NCBI GenBank assembly: GCA_030635465.1
Contig: DAOVYU010000066.1
Coordinates: forward strand, 1 to 6,529
Reading direction: 5' to 3'
DNA length: 6,529 nucleotides
Source: Bacteroidales bacterium
GTDB taxonomy: Bacteria; Bacteroidota; Bacteroidia; Bacteroidales; JAADJA01
Of the stretch, positions 5,915 to 6,529 are shown piece by piece. The translations under genes and the position numbers were made by a program. The notes beneath the pieces are model-generated. The model was given only the letters and a program-made list of their open reading frames with translations, was not told the origin of the DNA and ran no database searches. Each line of letters starts with the position of its first letter. Position 1 is the stretch's first letter.

Positions 5915-6529
5915 TTAGAGGATTTTCGGTATTATGGCTTTTCTTTTTTTAGGATAATCCTCAAAATGACTTTTATACCATTTGTGATGATCAAGAGCAC
6001 GGGGAATCAGGTTTGCAAAAGTCCACACGAAGAAGGACAACGACGGTAAACACCAGGTCATCAGAGTAAAACCTCCCCATTCAATCAGTTCACCTAAAAA
6101 ATTTGGACAAGAAACATATCGGAACAATCCACCAAAAGGAATTTTGTATCCATTGATGCTGCTTTTCCTTAGCCGAATAAGTAGGCGGTCGTGGTATTGA
6201 TTGATTAGAAATCCAATTATAAACAAACAAACCCCCGTGATAAACCTCCAGTCGGTTTTCCAATCTTCCGGGTATCCTTCTGACATATATCCAAACCAAT
6301 ACCCATTTAATGCTCCATTCACCAGGTTAAAGAAAAAAGCAAAAGTCATGATCACAACTGGCATTTTTTTCCCTTTCGTATAAATTCTTAAAGGGAATAT
6401 TAGACTTCTGTGTAAATAATGAATGGACCATAATATAAGTGCAGCAAGAAGAATATATTCGGGCCAGCCACGACCTTTGAGAATCAAAAAAACAAATGAG
6501 AAAAGGGCTGGAAATTCCATAATAAACCA
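5915..6529 (-). CDS. Steroid 5-alpha-reductase-like membrane protein, 5' end beyond window
   Basis: The visible part is about 204 residues and the frame stays open to the window edge. The ATG at 6518-6520 is probably internal: codons for Trp-Phe-Ile precede it, and the MEFPAL that follows aligns with the QELPSL/QELPSF catalytic segment near residue 56 of human SRD5A1/SRD5A2. About 50 N-terminal residues are therefore missing. Counting that Met as 1, Glu2 matches the catalytic Glu and Tyr35 in HYLHR the catalytic Tyr of SRD5A2. Asn107, Asp111 and Arg118, then GYKIPFGGLF (124-133), N140-F-L-G-E144-L-I-E-W, and a C-terminal HHKWY...FEDYPKxRKAIIP match the NADPH-binding half of the family very closely. 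Hydrophobic segments at about 21-36, 54-71, 93-107 and 150-172 agree with a multi-pass membrane enzyme. Known members reduce the C4-C5 double bond of 3-oxo-4-ene steroids or, in other branches, other lipid enones. The physiological substrate here is unknown. Confidence 0.9.
   Translation of the reverse strand, partial: WFIMEFPALFSFVFLILKGRGWPEYILLAALILWSIHYLHRSLIFPLRIYTKGKKMPVVIMTFAFFFNLVNGALNGYWFGYMSEGYPEDWKTDWRFITGVCLFIIGFLINQYHDRLLIRLRKSSINGYKIPFGGLFRYVSCPNFLGELIEWGGFTLMTWCLPSLSFFVWTFANLIPRALDHHKWYKSHFEDYPKKRKAIIPKIL

Noticed and set aside
5415..5940. Direct repeat TTATGGCT on both sides of the GxxExxY gene as a target-site duplication
   Set aside because: The right copy lies within the conserved C-terminal coding end of the reductase-like gene, which is intact, so it is not an insertion scar. 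An eight-base match in AT-rich DNA is easily chance.
6090..6383. Open frames on both strands inside the reductase-like gene
   Set aside because: The reductase frame has family motifs throughout this stretch. The alternative frames do not resemble any protein.

Overview
The window looks like a piece of a Bacteroidota chromosome. It is AT-rich, the genes lack Shine-Dalgarno sequences, and three gene starts have a TAnnTTTG -7 box typical of this phylum close upstream. A CrtI/CrtB carotenoid pair and a DUF4097-type secreted protein also fit. I cannot name a genus.

Layout. On the + strand, 94-1626 encodes a full-length Fic-domain protein with an intact catalytic motif and an N-terminal inhibitory motif, so it is probably a self-inhibited AMP-transferase. 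It converges with a run of five genes that all read on the - strand. In transcription order (right to left) these are: a steroid 5-alpha-reductase-like membrane protein cut by the right edge (5915-6529); a GxxExxY family protein with a PD-(D/E)xK-like residue pattern (5431-5859); a CrtI-type carotenoid desaturase (3736-5220); a divergent phytoene/squalene synthase family protein (2790-3725); and an exported DUF4097-type beta-solenoid protein made of 18-residue TSDGD repeats (1731-2702).

How the genes work together. CrtI and the CrtB-like protein are 10 bases apart and form a compact head-to-head synthase plus desaturase module. The synthase would join two isoprenyl diphosphates and the desaturase would make the chromophore. 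No cyclase, hydroxylase or ketolase is visible, so the final product cannot be named. The synthase keeps both Asp-rich motifs but has unusual surrounding sequence, so C30 or C40 chain length is open. The 5-alpha-reductase-like protein acts on lipid enones in known relatives, but it is separated from the crt pair by the GxxExxY gene and a repeat-rich 210-base gap, so a joint pathway is only a possibility. The DUF4097 gene has its own promoter candidate overlapping a perfect inverted repeat and may be controlled separately. The Fic gene is an independent unit.

No RNA gene, CRISPR array, insertion sequence or origin was seen, and no gene-free stretch exceeds about 210 bases. Nothing here is clearly a new system. 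The points most worth a second look are the divergent synthase, the bacterial steroid-reductase homologue, the regular repeat protein with its promoter palindrome, and the repeat element attached to the GxxExxY gene.
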